Source: a virus. From it: a stretch of 32,808 bases of DNA. The notes under the pieces are model-generated. The model was given only the letters and a program-made list of their open reading frames with translations, did no database searches and had not been told where the DNA came from. Location: the IMG/VR virus record IMGVR_UViG_3300026197_000006, positions 1 to 32,808 of that record, one strand, 5' to 3'. Both the position numbers and the translations under genes were made by a program. Below, piece after piece: positions 9,474 through 17,900 of the stretch; the stretch's first letter is position 1, and each line of letters opens with the position of its first letter.

Positions 9474-10769
9474 ATGTTAACGATAGTATCAACATCACCA
9501 ACCCATCAAGCTGAAAATGTTTATCTAGATAAAACATTAAGAGTAAAATTCTCACACGAATTACGTAATTCATCGTTAACAAAAGACAATTTTAAAATAT
9601 ACTACTATCCATCCTGGAATGGCCAAATAGCAATTCGATCAATTGAAAAGGAGGAGGACGATGAGAATAAAATTCTCATCGTCCCTGAAGTTCAATTTCC
9701 TGAAAATACAACACTAGTATTATGGATAAGAGGCGATAATAATCTAGATGATGGAAATGTAACCGGTGTAAGATCGTTTGAAGCACAGGGTTACATGGAT
9801 GGGCATACTGAAATAATATTCACTACAGGCACCAAAGTAAGAGCAGATGACATAGAAACTGACGAAATAGATGCACCTGCAGAACAAGCCAGACCCGGTA
9901 CTGGTCAACCAAGTATAGATGCTATCTTCGGAGATGATTATCTTGATGTAATAGCAACTTATCCTCCGGATTTATCATCTAATGTATCTGGATTAACTGA
10001 ACTAGTATTTAAATTTGACGAAGCAGTAGCTAATGTTGATACAACTAGTGGAGTAATAGCACCTATATCGGGATTAATGGAAGTAACATCCACATCTTAT
10101 ATATACGGAAATGAAGTAACAGAACCAGTAATTAACAGTGAGGATATAAATATAAATAATGATATAGTCACTATATCAGTATCCGACGATGATTTCAGCA
10201 AAAATACAGAATATGTATTTACCATACATAGAGAGAAAATAACCAGTATAACTGATAAACAACTCCAATATGATTATTCATTAAAGTTTGGTACAAAATT
10301 GGAACCAATGTACACAGATATAAATACTGTACGTAGACTGGGTGGATATTTAGTTCCGGAAGATTTAGAAGCGTATACAATTAACGCTCATATTCTATTA
10401 GCAAGTATTTGGTATCATGAACAAATGGGAAATGCCAAATTATTAACACCTCCATATGCATGGAATGTTATTCAAGCAGTATCGTGGCGGGTTATATGTA
10501 CTATAGCTCGTGGTATCGTTCTTGGAGATCTAGGATTTATAGAACGCAAAAGATTAGCAGATTTACAAATCGATTATGATTCTGATGGTGCTAAAGAACT
10601 AATGGATGAAGCCTGTCAAAATGCTTTAGACTATTTACACAAAGTAAAAGGCTATAATACAAAAACAGGTGTGAAAAGTAAACAAACGGATAGATATCCT
10701 GGAAGAAAGAGATTCATTACTAAATATTCAAGAAGAGCACTATTAAATCGCATATCAAGGATACGATAA
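9474..10769 (+). CDS. Head-tail connector candidate with two N-terminal Ig-like domains
   Basis: A 431-aa protein in three parts. Residues 1 to about 120 begin LTIVSTSPTHQAENVYLDKT and end with strands such as TEIIFTTGT, the pattern of bacterial Ig-like (SbsA/Big_5-type) domains. Residues about 155-280 repeat the plan (VIATYPPDLSSNVSGLTELV ... NTEYVFTIHREKI). Residues about 285-431 are helical and basic (DINTVRRLGGYLVPEDLEAY, ILLASIWYHEQMG, RGIVLGDLGFIERKRL), resembling a head-tail adaptor. Its stop codon directly abuts the start of the next gene, so the two are translationally coupled. There is no Shine-Dalgarno site; the ATG follows ATATATA directly. The Ig domains may decorate the neck; the adaptor role is inferred. 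Confidence 0.75.
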   Translation: MLTIVSTSPTHQAENVYLDKTLRVKFSHELRNSSLTKDNFKIYYYPSWNGQIAIRSIEKEEDDENKILIVPEVQFPENTTLVLWIRGDNNLDDGNVTGVRSFEAQGYMDGHTEIIFTTGTKVRADDIETDEIDAPAEQARPGTGQPSIDAIFGDDYLDVIATYPPDLSSNVSGLTELVFKFDEAVANVDTTSGVIAPISGLMEVTSTSYIYGNEVTEPVINSEDININNDIVTISVSDDDFSKNTEYVFTIHREKITSITDKQLQYDYSLKFGTKLEPMYTDINTVRRLGGYLVPEDLEAYTINAHILLASIWYHEQMGNAKLLTPPYAWNVIQAVSWRVICTIARGIVLGDLGFIERKRLADLQIDYDSDGAKELMDEACQNALDYLHKVKGYNTKTGVKSKQTDRYPGRKRFITKYSRRALLNRISRIR

Positions 10770-11261
10770 ATGCGCTCTAGATTTTTCAGAGATATACAAA
10801 AATTCATAGAAGAATATGGATGGTGGATTATTCTCAGAAGTTTCGATTTGTCAGAATATTCCAGATATTGGAATAAAGTATCAAAAGAAGCAATTGGTGG
10901 ACCTGCTTATAAATACAATGATATAATACTTAAAGGTAGAAGAGTTGAACATATAAAAGGTGATACTGAAAAACCGTATTCAAAACAACTGGTTTCAGAT
11001 GTTTTTGACTCGGTATATTATCTTCTTGGTCATGTTAGACCAAAGAAAGAAGATGTTATTATGGAAATATCACCAGAAGTAAATCAAGTTCCGACTCCAC
11101 CTAGAAAGGTTCGGCCATATGAATTATTTGATATTGAACATGCTGAACCTAAGATAGAGAAAGGACTTATTGTTACAAAATGTTATTGTAACAAAAAGGT
11201 TCCAATTAATGATGAAACATTAACTGGATTAATACCTGTTAGATATAAAAAGATAAATTAA
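10770..11261 (+). CDS. Putative head-closure/neck protein
   Basis: A 163-aa protein whose ATG follows the preceding stop codon without a gap (TAA-ATG), so it is probably translated by ribosomes finishing the connector gene. The N-terminus is helical (RSRFFRDIQKFIEEYGWWII); the middle reads like a small beta-barrel (AYKYNDIILKGRRVEHIKGD). The end carries a CYC pair (TKCYCNKKVPINDE). Size, position after the adaptor candidate and coupling suit a head-closure or stopper protein, but I see no diagnostic motif. Confidence 0.7.
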   Translation: MRSRFFRDIQKFIEEYGWWIILRSFDLSEYSRYWNKVSKEAIGGPAYKYNDIILKGRRVEHIKGDTEKPYSKQLVSDVFDSVYYLLGHVRPKKEDVIMEISPEVNQVPTPPRKVRPYELFDIEHAEPKIEKGLIVTKCYCNKKVPINDETLTGLIPVRYKKIN

Positions 11262-11271
11262 GGATAACAAT

Positions 11272-11586
11272 ATGCAAACTACGCACGAAATTAATAAGAT
11301 TAAAGATAAATATAAAGATGTTAACAAATATAAAACAGCTGATATTGCATTGGCGGCAACAATGATGCTTAAAGGCAAAAAACTTTTGTATTTGGAACCA
11401 TTGAATAATTACAGAAACAGAAAACCAGATATCTTTCACTTTGTGTTTCAAGATACAAGTGATCGTGAACAATTGGTATTACATTATTCTACAAATAGTG
11501 AAGAATTACAAGTAATACCAAATGCTTTCCGATCAACAATGAAATACTTGAAAGAGAAAACTAAAAACTACCCAGAAATGGAATAA
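11272..11586 (+). CDS. Small DUF5659-like protein
   Basis: A 104-aa protein. The arrangement TADIALAATMMLKGKKLLYL, then HFVFQDTSDREQLVLHY, then IPNAFRSTMKYLKEKTK resembles the small phage DUF5659 domain, in which a substrate-like 'lAa-L-a-G' helix, an F-x-F/V-D strand and a C-terminal helix are conserved. It is 10 nt after the neck gene, with an AAGGA ribosome site, and 9 nt before the next gene. The function of this domain is not known to me; context suggests a neck or tail-completion accessory. Confidence 0.65.
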   Translation: MQTTHEINKIKDKYKDVNKYKTADIALAATMMLKGKKLLYLEPLNNYRNRKPDIFHFVFQDTSDREQLVLHYSTNSEELQVIPNAFRSTMKYLKEKTKNYPEME

Positions 11587-11595
11587 TAATATATA

Positions 11596-12306
11596 ATGAT
11601 TGCAGCTAACAAAAAGGATACATATTGGAACGAACTTGGTATTATTGACCAGGTTTATAGAATAGTGGATGCTTATAATAAAATTAAACACCCATATTCT
11701 ATGACAGATAATATACACTTACAAGCTGCATACCCAGATTATATATTTGATAAAACGTCGCAAGCTAATGTAGAAACATCTCCACATTTGTTGATATGTT
11801 ATGATGTCATAAAGAAGGAAGATGGTTCATATGGTGAAAACACTTTTAGTAATACTAAAAAACCTAGGCCAGTTTTAATGGAAACTAAGAATATAACTCT
11901 AAACGAAGGCCAAAATGATGAACGAGAAGCTAAAGAGGAAATATATACTAAAAGATATGACCTAACATTTAGGTTTGATTGCATGGCACCTACTGACACT
12001 GAAGCGTTGCGACTTACTTGGCTTTTTGAGAGAATGATGGAAATCCATGCAGAATATCTAGAAAGAGGTTGCCACCGATGGATATACATAGGAAGAAAAC
12101 CTTCTTACTTTAATCGTGAGACTAAATATAGAAGCAGATCCTGTGAGTTTTTTGCTCAAGTTGAAGAACAGTGGCATATCTATAGAGACAAGATTCAAGA
12201 AATTAAACTTAATTATCTGAACCTCACCCAGAGAGATATGTGGGACATAGGTGGATTAAATGTCCCATCTGGATTTACAGGTAATAGAATATACGAAAAC
12301 TTATGA
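11596..12306 (+). CDS. Putative tail terminator/completion protein
   Basis: A 236-aa protein directly before the sheath gene. It has the mixed look of tail-terminator/completion proteins: an N-terminal helix (ELGIIDQVYRIVDAYNKI), a strand series (KRPVLMETKNITL-like region; KRYDLTFRFDCMAPTDTEAL), a helix (RLTWLFERMMEIHAEYL) and final strands (VEEQWHIYRDKIQEIKLNYL). Terminators cap the tail tube at its head-proximal end and are usually encoded before the sheath and tube. No Shine-Dalgarno site is visible; the ATG is preceded by AATATATA. The role is inferred from position and secondary-structure pattern. Confidence 0.65.
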   Translation: MIAANKKDTYWNELGIIDQVYRIVDAYNKIKHPYSMTDNIHLQAAYPDYIFDKTSQANVETSPHLLICYDVIKKEDGSYGENTFSNTKKPRPVLMETKNITLNEGQNDEREAKEEIYTKRYDLTFRFDCMAPTDTEALRLTWLFERMMEIHAEYLERGCHRWIYIGRKPSYFNRETKYRSRSCEFFAQVEEQWHIYRDKIQEIKLNYLNLTQRDMWDIGGLNVPSGFTGNRIYENL

Positions 12307-12335
12307 TAATATAACACATTAGGAGGATTTTACAA

Positions 12336-14753
12336 ATGGCAGAAAATTATCCATACGTAAGTGGAGTAAGAAGTAACCTTATAGAAGGTCAAATTAAGGA
12401 GGAATCATTACCTCCTTCAGCAAATACCATATTAATTCTTGGTACGGCTGAAAAAGGTGACCTATTTACTCCCACACGATTAACCCCCCAAAATGCTGAG
12501 GAAAATTTCGGTGAAAACATAAATGATGCTTATCAAGGCTATAACCTTATGAAAGGTTTCCATGAAATAACATCATCTATGCCTGGAACCGAGGTAATCG
12601 GCATTAGAATTGGGAACGCAAAGAAAGCAAAGTTAGATTTATACGAATCTCAACAGACAAGTGGATCATATGAACCACAATCATCTGCTACCAAATCCCT
12701 CACTATAAAAGCAAATAGCGAGGGTGAGGAAGGTAACGGTATTATAGTAAAAGTCTATAAAAGCTCAGATGATACATATGGTGTTCCGTCACGATTAACT
12801 ATTCAATTGCCGGATGGTGTAACTTCAGATTTCGATCTAATCAATGATTACACTACACCCGCAATTTTGGCCGCTGCAATAAATAACGATGCTGATGCAT
12901 CTGAATATATAACAGCTGAACCAAATGTAATTGAAAAATCAGAAACAGCCAATATTGTTAGCGGTGATGTTTCTGGAGTTATTAATCCTGACATTAGTCT
13001 TGATGAAGATAACATCATCGATATTACAAATGTATATACTGCTTCAGAATATAATGACACTGACAGTGTAGATGCAGGTAGAACATCCGCAGAATTAGCG
13101 AAAACACCTGAAAAATCAATGGATGAAACAGAAACTACTATCAATGAATTTTGGACCGTTATTGGTTCTGAATTCGCAGTTGATTCAAGTGGTGATAATG
13201 TTTCGTCTGTTTCTCCATCTACTGTCAAAGAAGTATATCTGGAAAAAGCTAATACATTCGATTATGGAGATGTCGATCCTAAATTTAATGAATCCGCGGA
13301 TGACGCAATAAAAGACGTAAAAGTCTATCTTGTTAAATCTACCGGGGTAACAGAAGATATTACAGACGGTACCGAAGTAGACAGCATAAGTCTTGATACT
13401 GGTAAAATAGTTCTTTCAGACTATCTTGAAGCTGGACAAGGTATAAAGGTTGAATATAAATATAATACAACCTTTACCGAATCTAAGCTAAGAAGCAGTC
13501 TAGAAATGGGCAATGCTTACAACTACTTTGTTACAGGCAACACTATAATGTTTGGTGGTGGACAAGTTAATCCACTTGAAGTTAAATATAATACCAAAAC
13601 ATCACATACGATCAGCGACGTTGATCTTGACGCGGGTACTCTAACCTTAGCAAGTGACGGTAGTGAACCAGAAGTAGGAGACATATTAAATATAGATTAT
13701 GTATTTAATCCACAACTTCCTGCTGCAACTGGAGCTACTATTAGTGATACAATTACACAAATGTCGCAGTTGTCAGGTGGTTCAAATGGACGAAAGATGA
13801 GTAAATCAGAAATGTATACTCAGCTTAAGAAAGGCTATTTAGCAGCCGATAATACTCCTTGTTCGATAGTAATCCCACAAGGTGTATACATCGATGATAC
13901 AATGGAAGGTCTGGATTATGAAACAGGCTTACCTGTAACAACAAATGCAGGTTTCCATTCACAGCTAAGTACCTTTTTAGCTAGACATAGCAGATATGTA
14001 TCTGAATGTCGTGGCATTATGTCTGTTAAACCAATGACAGCTGAAAATCCAACTAGACCGACTCTAGAAGAGAAGGAAAGCTGGTACAATAGTCTTACAA
14101 ATGTGAGCACTACAGATGGTACCAGAGCAGCTAATATTATATCAGCGATAAATGATTATCATTTAGTTGTTACAGTTGGAGATTTACTGTTAGTTCATCC
14201 TGAGATTTCAGGTGGTGCAATGTATGCAGAAGGAGCACATAATATTATTGGAGCAATGAAATTGAACCATGATAATACAGCTTCTTTAACCACTCGCAAA
14301 TTGCCTGGAAATCTTATTCAAGGTATGCAATATAAAATAGTTGCAGCTGACCGCGTAAATACAATAAATAGTATGCGGTATACTTTGATAACTGAAGACA
14401 GTGATACTGGAGATCTAAAATTGGCATCAGCGCCAACTGCAGCCTCCAGTGATTCTCAGTTCAGGAAACAATACAACCTCGATGTTACAATTGAAGCTAT
14501 AAGGAAAGTACGACGTCACTTGAAGAAATTTATTGGTGAAGCCAATAAAAAGTCTACTCGTGAATCAATGAAACGTACTGCTGAGCAAAAACTTAATGAA
14601 ATGTCACCTGATAAATTAATCGATGCTAGAGTAAATATCATAGCTGATAGAACTCAGGCGATTTCAGGTAGCGTTCAAGTTGATTTACTGCTGGTAACAG
14701 CTGTAGAAATTGAAAACATTAACATAAGAACCAGAATAGAACTAGGTATATAA
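12336..14753 (+). CDS. Tail sheath protein
   Basis: An 805-aa contractile-tail sheath subunit. The N-terminus (PPSANTILILGTAEKGDLFT, then LTPQNAEENFGENINDAYQG) and the C-terminal domain (RRHLKKFIGEANKKSTRESM, ending with DRTQAISGSVQVDLLLVTAV) match the usual sheath start and the conserved terminal handshake domain that bonds subunits and the tube. Residues about 240-480 form an inserted beta-rich region with two similar units (each ending in ...VEYKYN or ...IDYVFN), which makes the protein longer than the common 400-500 aa. A TAGGAGG ribosome site precedes it and a strong terminator follows. The spliced tail tube gene comes next, the standard sheath-tube order. Confidence 0.9.
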   Translation: MAENYPYVSGVRSNLIEGQIKEESLPPSANTILILGTAEKGDLFTPTRLTPQNAEENFGENINDAYQGYNLMKGFHEITSSMPGTEVIGIRIGNAKKAKLDLYESQQTSGSYEPQSSATKSLTIKANSEGEEGNGIIVKVYKSSDDTYGVPSRLTIQLPDGVTSDFDLINDYTTPAILAAAINNDADASEYITAEPNVIEKSETANIVSGDVSGVINPDISLDEDNIIDITNVYTASEYNDTDSVDAGRTSAELAKTPEKSMDETETTINEFWTVIGSEFAVDSSGDNVSSVSPSTVKEVYLEKANTFDYGDVDPKFNESADDAIKDVKVYLVKSTGVTEDITDGTEVDSISLDTGKIVLSDYLEAGQGIKVEYKYNTTFTESKLRSSLEMGNAYNYFVTGNTIMFGGGQVNPLEVKYNTKTSHTISDVDLDAGTLTLASDGSEPEVGDILNIDYVFNPQLPAATGATISDTITQMSQLSGGSNGRKMSKSEMYTQLKKGYLAADNTPCSIVIPQGVYIDDTMEGLDYETGLPVTTNAGFHSQLSTFLARHSRYVSECRGIMSVKPMTAENPTRPTLEEKESWYNSLTNVSTTDGTRAANIISAINDYHLVVTVGDLLLVHPEISGGAMYAEGAHNIIGAMKLNHDNTASLTTRKLPGNLIQGMQYKIVAADRVNTINSMRYTLITEDSDTGDLKLASAPTAASSDSQFRKQYNLDVTIEAIRKVRRHLKKFIGEANKKSTRESMKRTAEQKLNEMSPDKLIDARVNIIADRTQAISGSVQVDLLLVTAVEIENINIRTRIELGI

Positions 14754-14770
14754 GATATACACTAGTTTAC

Positions 14771-14800
14771 AAGGGCCCATATAATGGGCCCTTATTTTTT
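14771..14800 (+). terminator. Intrinsic terminator after the sheath gene
   Basis: An AAGGGCCCAT ... ATGGGCCCTT stem with a short AT loop is followed by a run of T residues (ATTTTTT). It lies 18 nt after the sheath stop codon and is a textbook rho-independent terminator. Confidence 0.9.
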
Positions 14801-14843
14801 CACTTGAAGAATATATATTTAATCTAATTAGGAGGTAAAAACA

Positions 14844-14954
14844 ATGGCTACAGCATATTCATCATTCAGCGGTATAGATATTATCGCAATAGTAGATGAA
14901 GTGCCTATAGCCACCTTTCAGGGTATAAGTTACTCGATAACAAGAGAAAAGGCT
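14844..14954 (+). CDS. Tail tube exon 1
   Basis: Thirty-seven codons from the ATG to ...SYSITREKA. The last eight bases pair with GGCCTTTT at 15169-15176 (P1, with a U.G pair at the splice site). If unspliced, translation would run only seven codons further to a TAG at 14976-14978. Confidence 0.9.
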
Positions 14955-17900
14955 GAGAGTATATTTAATAGTAACTAGTTGACTAATTCCTTAATTCATG
15001 TTTCAATATAAGTAACTTAATTAAGGAGATATTGTGTCAACTAAACGAAAAACATGGTCGGCAGAAGATACTAGATATCTGAAAGCCAACTATTGCTCTT
15101 TGACAATAAAAGAAGTTGCTGAGAATCTAAATAGAACATATCAGCGACTTGTAAATATGTAAATAAGGGGCCTTTTAAAACTCCGTGAACCTCTAGACAA
15201 ATGAGGATGTCGGTTTATAACCGGCTTACGGCGAATGCAATGACGCCGTGCCAAGCTTGGAAGGAAACTTCCTTGAAGGTGTAGAGACTATCAATGAGAC
15301 TAAGTCATAAAATGATACGTCAATAAAATTTGTTAACAGCGCGGGGCACTATTTATATATCAACGTCTTTCTCTAGACATTTGAGATATATAAGTCAATA
15401 ACATAGTCCAAATTAAAGCCAATTTACACATTGATTGACCGAGTGTGTATGTATAAGTAATTATACATAGAGAACGCAACTTAAATCGGTGAACCCCAAG
15501 GGGAATACCGAGGGTAAGACTCAAGAAATTGAGATCCCGTAGAGACTTCGGAGTTTAACTCCGTTAATGTTAATAATCTGGGCCGACTGGCCGTAAGGAT
15601 AACATAAATGGGAAAATATAATATAAACTGTAGTCCAGATATAAATAATCCAAAAATGTCATGGGCATTTGGATTTACAGCAGCAGATGGTTCATTAGTT
15701 AAAACTAATAGAACACGTGATCCTAATATTATATCTTATACATTAAATGCAAAAGACGCAGATGTGCTATATAAGATAAAACATATATTTCAGTTAGATC
15801 ACCCTGTAAAGTTTTATACTAATAATCAAGGAAAAGATACCGTATATTTGAGATTTACTGACAATAGATATGAACATCTATTGTTCTCTAAAGATCAATT
15901 AAATATCAAAAATGCTTTTCCTCAATCATTTATCAACAACAACACAAGACATTATCTTCGTGGACTCATAGATGGAGATGGATGTTTACATCATAGAAAA
16001 CGTGGTGGATTTATGATTGTGTTTATAAATGAGAATGAGGAGATAGTTAAGAATTTCTCCTACTGTGTTGCTAAATATTTAGGTCTAAGTTTTAAAATAC
16101 CAAAACTAGTGGAAAAAGATCATATATGGAGAATTCAATATGAATCTAGATCAGCTAGGATATTAGCTTGGTGGTTATATCATGGTGAAATTGATGAAAT
16201 GTCTCTCCAACGAAAAAGAGATTCATATCAATCCATGGTTAATCCATTAAATAATAACCTAGATCAGTTTTTTGACGCATTTTTTGGTAAAGAACTTAGA
16301 TACATACCTAAGAGAAAAAACAATGGACTTATTGTACCAATACCAATGAATAACCATGCAAATTCTTTAAATATATGTAAAGGAATTCAAAATGTTTGTT
16401 CAGCGTACAACGTAAAGTCTATACCTTTACCAGTAAATAAAGGAAATGTAAAATATTATATTCCCTATTTCCCAAAAGAATATGTTTCTAGCATTAAAAT
16501 GTTGCGCCCCTTCAAATATTTACTTGAAGGGTGAAGATATAGTCCAATATGTCGGTTATTTTAGCATGGCCGAAGGAAAACTCCTTTAAATCAGGGAACC
16601 TAATATTAGGAATCCTGAGATAACTTCATGTTATGAAGTATTGCAGAGACTTTACCGATAATTCGCTGAGTTATTGGTAAGATAATATAAATGACACACA
16701 GTGTTTATAAATTATAATACTAGGAGCAGCAAATGAAAACAATAAGTAAGGAATTAATAGGAACCTCAATTGGAACATTATTGGGAGATTCCTGGTTAGA
16801 AAAATATGCATTAAGCTGTGAACATAGTAAACAAGATAGTGAATATATACATTGGAAAAAAGATATATTCGATCAACTATCTGGTAGAAAATGTGCTCTA
16901 TATAATAGAGTTGGTAGAACAAAAACTATTAATAATATAGAAACAACATCATGTGATTCTATTCAACTAAAACTACTTTATAGAGATTTAGTTAAACTAC
17001 TAGTTCCACTTATGTATAATGCGGATAATAAAAAGACTATAACCAACAAGGCATTAAATTTAATAACTCCATTTGGTTTTATTATGTGGTATTTTGATGA
17101 CGGGAGTTTTAACTACTCTCAAATATCAAGTTCTATATATACTAATGGGTTTACAATTTATGAACATAAACTATTGAAGAAATGGTTGTTAGATAAATAT
17201 AATATTAATGCAAATATTGTTAATAAATCAAATAGTAAGTGTCTATACTTTAAAAGGAAAGACACTCTTAAACTATTAGCATTCATAGAATCTAATTGTA
17301 AGAACATACCTATTTGTATGAGACGTAAAATTCCTATAGAATGGAAAAATATACATTACAATAGTAATTACAAATGGAACAGAATATCATACAAATTATC
17401 TGATTATGATGCTAAAAAGAAGATCAAGGAAAATCTTCTTAATTATCATAAAAATGTTGACAATACTAATATTGATAAAAATACATATTTCAATATTATT
17501 GGTTATAAAAACTGGAATGATTCATATAGTATTTCCAAAGCAATTAGGAGAGTATTTGGATCAATGAACGCTGCATTAATATATTCTAACTTGCCTACAA
17601 ATATTTGCTGAAGATATAGTCCAAAATGCATGCAAATCCACGTAGTTTTAGTCGTAAACAATCTGCGACCTAATGAAGTAATTCATTAGTAAAAATGTTA
17701 CTTGTACGGTGAAACCTAAATCTGATTAACCATTTTTGGCCAAAGGACAAGGCAATACCGTGGCTTACAATACAGTAAGTCGTACAGACTTGACAGGAGA
17801 ATATATGGCAAATCAACATTCATGTGGTTGGTCAGTAAGTGAAGATAAAGTAATTAAAATGTATTACGGTAGTAAAACATATGCCGATATATCTAAATTA

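Noticed and set aside
14844-14978. A stand-alone 44-codon gene from the tail tube start to TAG at 14976-14978.
   Set aside because: It is exon 1 plus a few intron codons; the conserved tube sequence continues in exon 2 after group I intron 1.
14979-15012. A third intron promoter: TTGACT before the intron 1 remnant ORF.
   Set aside because: The best TATAAG is 22 nt away and closer alternatives match only three of six bases, so it is too weak to call, although TTGACTAA resembles the intron 9 promoter.
17736-17804. In-frame N-terminal extension of the intron 4 endonuclease from TTG 17736, which also looked like a tube exon (…AYNTVSR before GKR).
   Set aside because: The segment matches the P4-P7 core found in other introns here (ACGGTGAAACC ... 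GGCAATACCGT ... ACAGACTT). The real exon 4, ...NPRSFSR, lies at 17633-17655, and the ATG at 17805 has a ribosome site.
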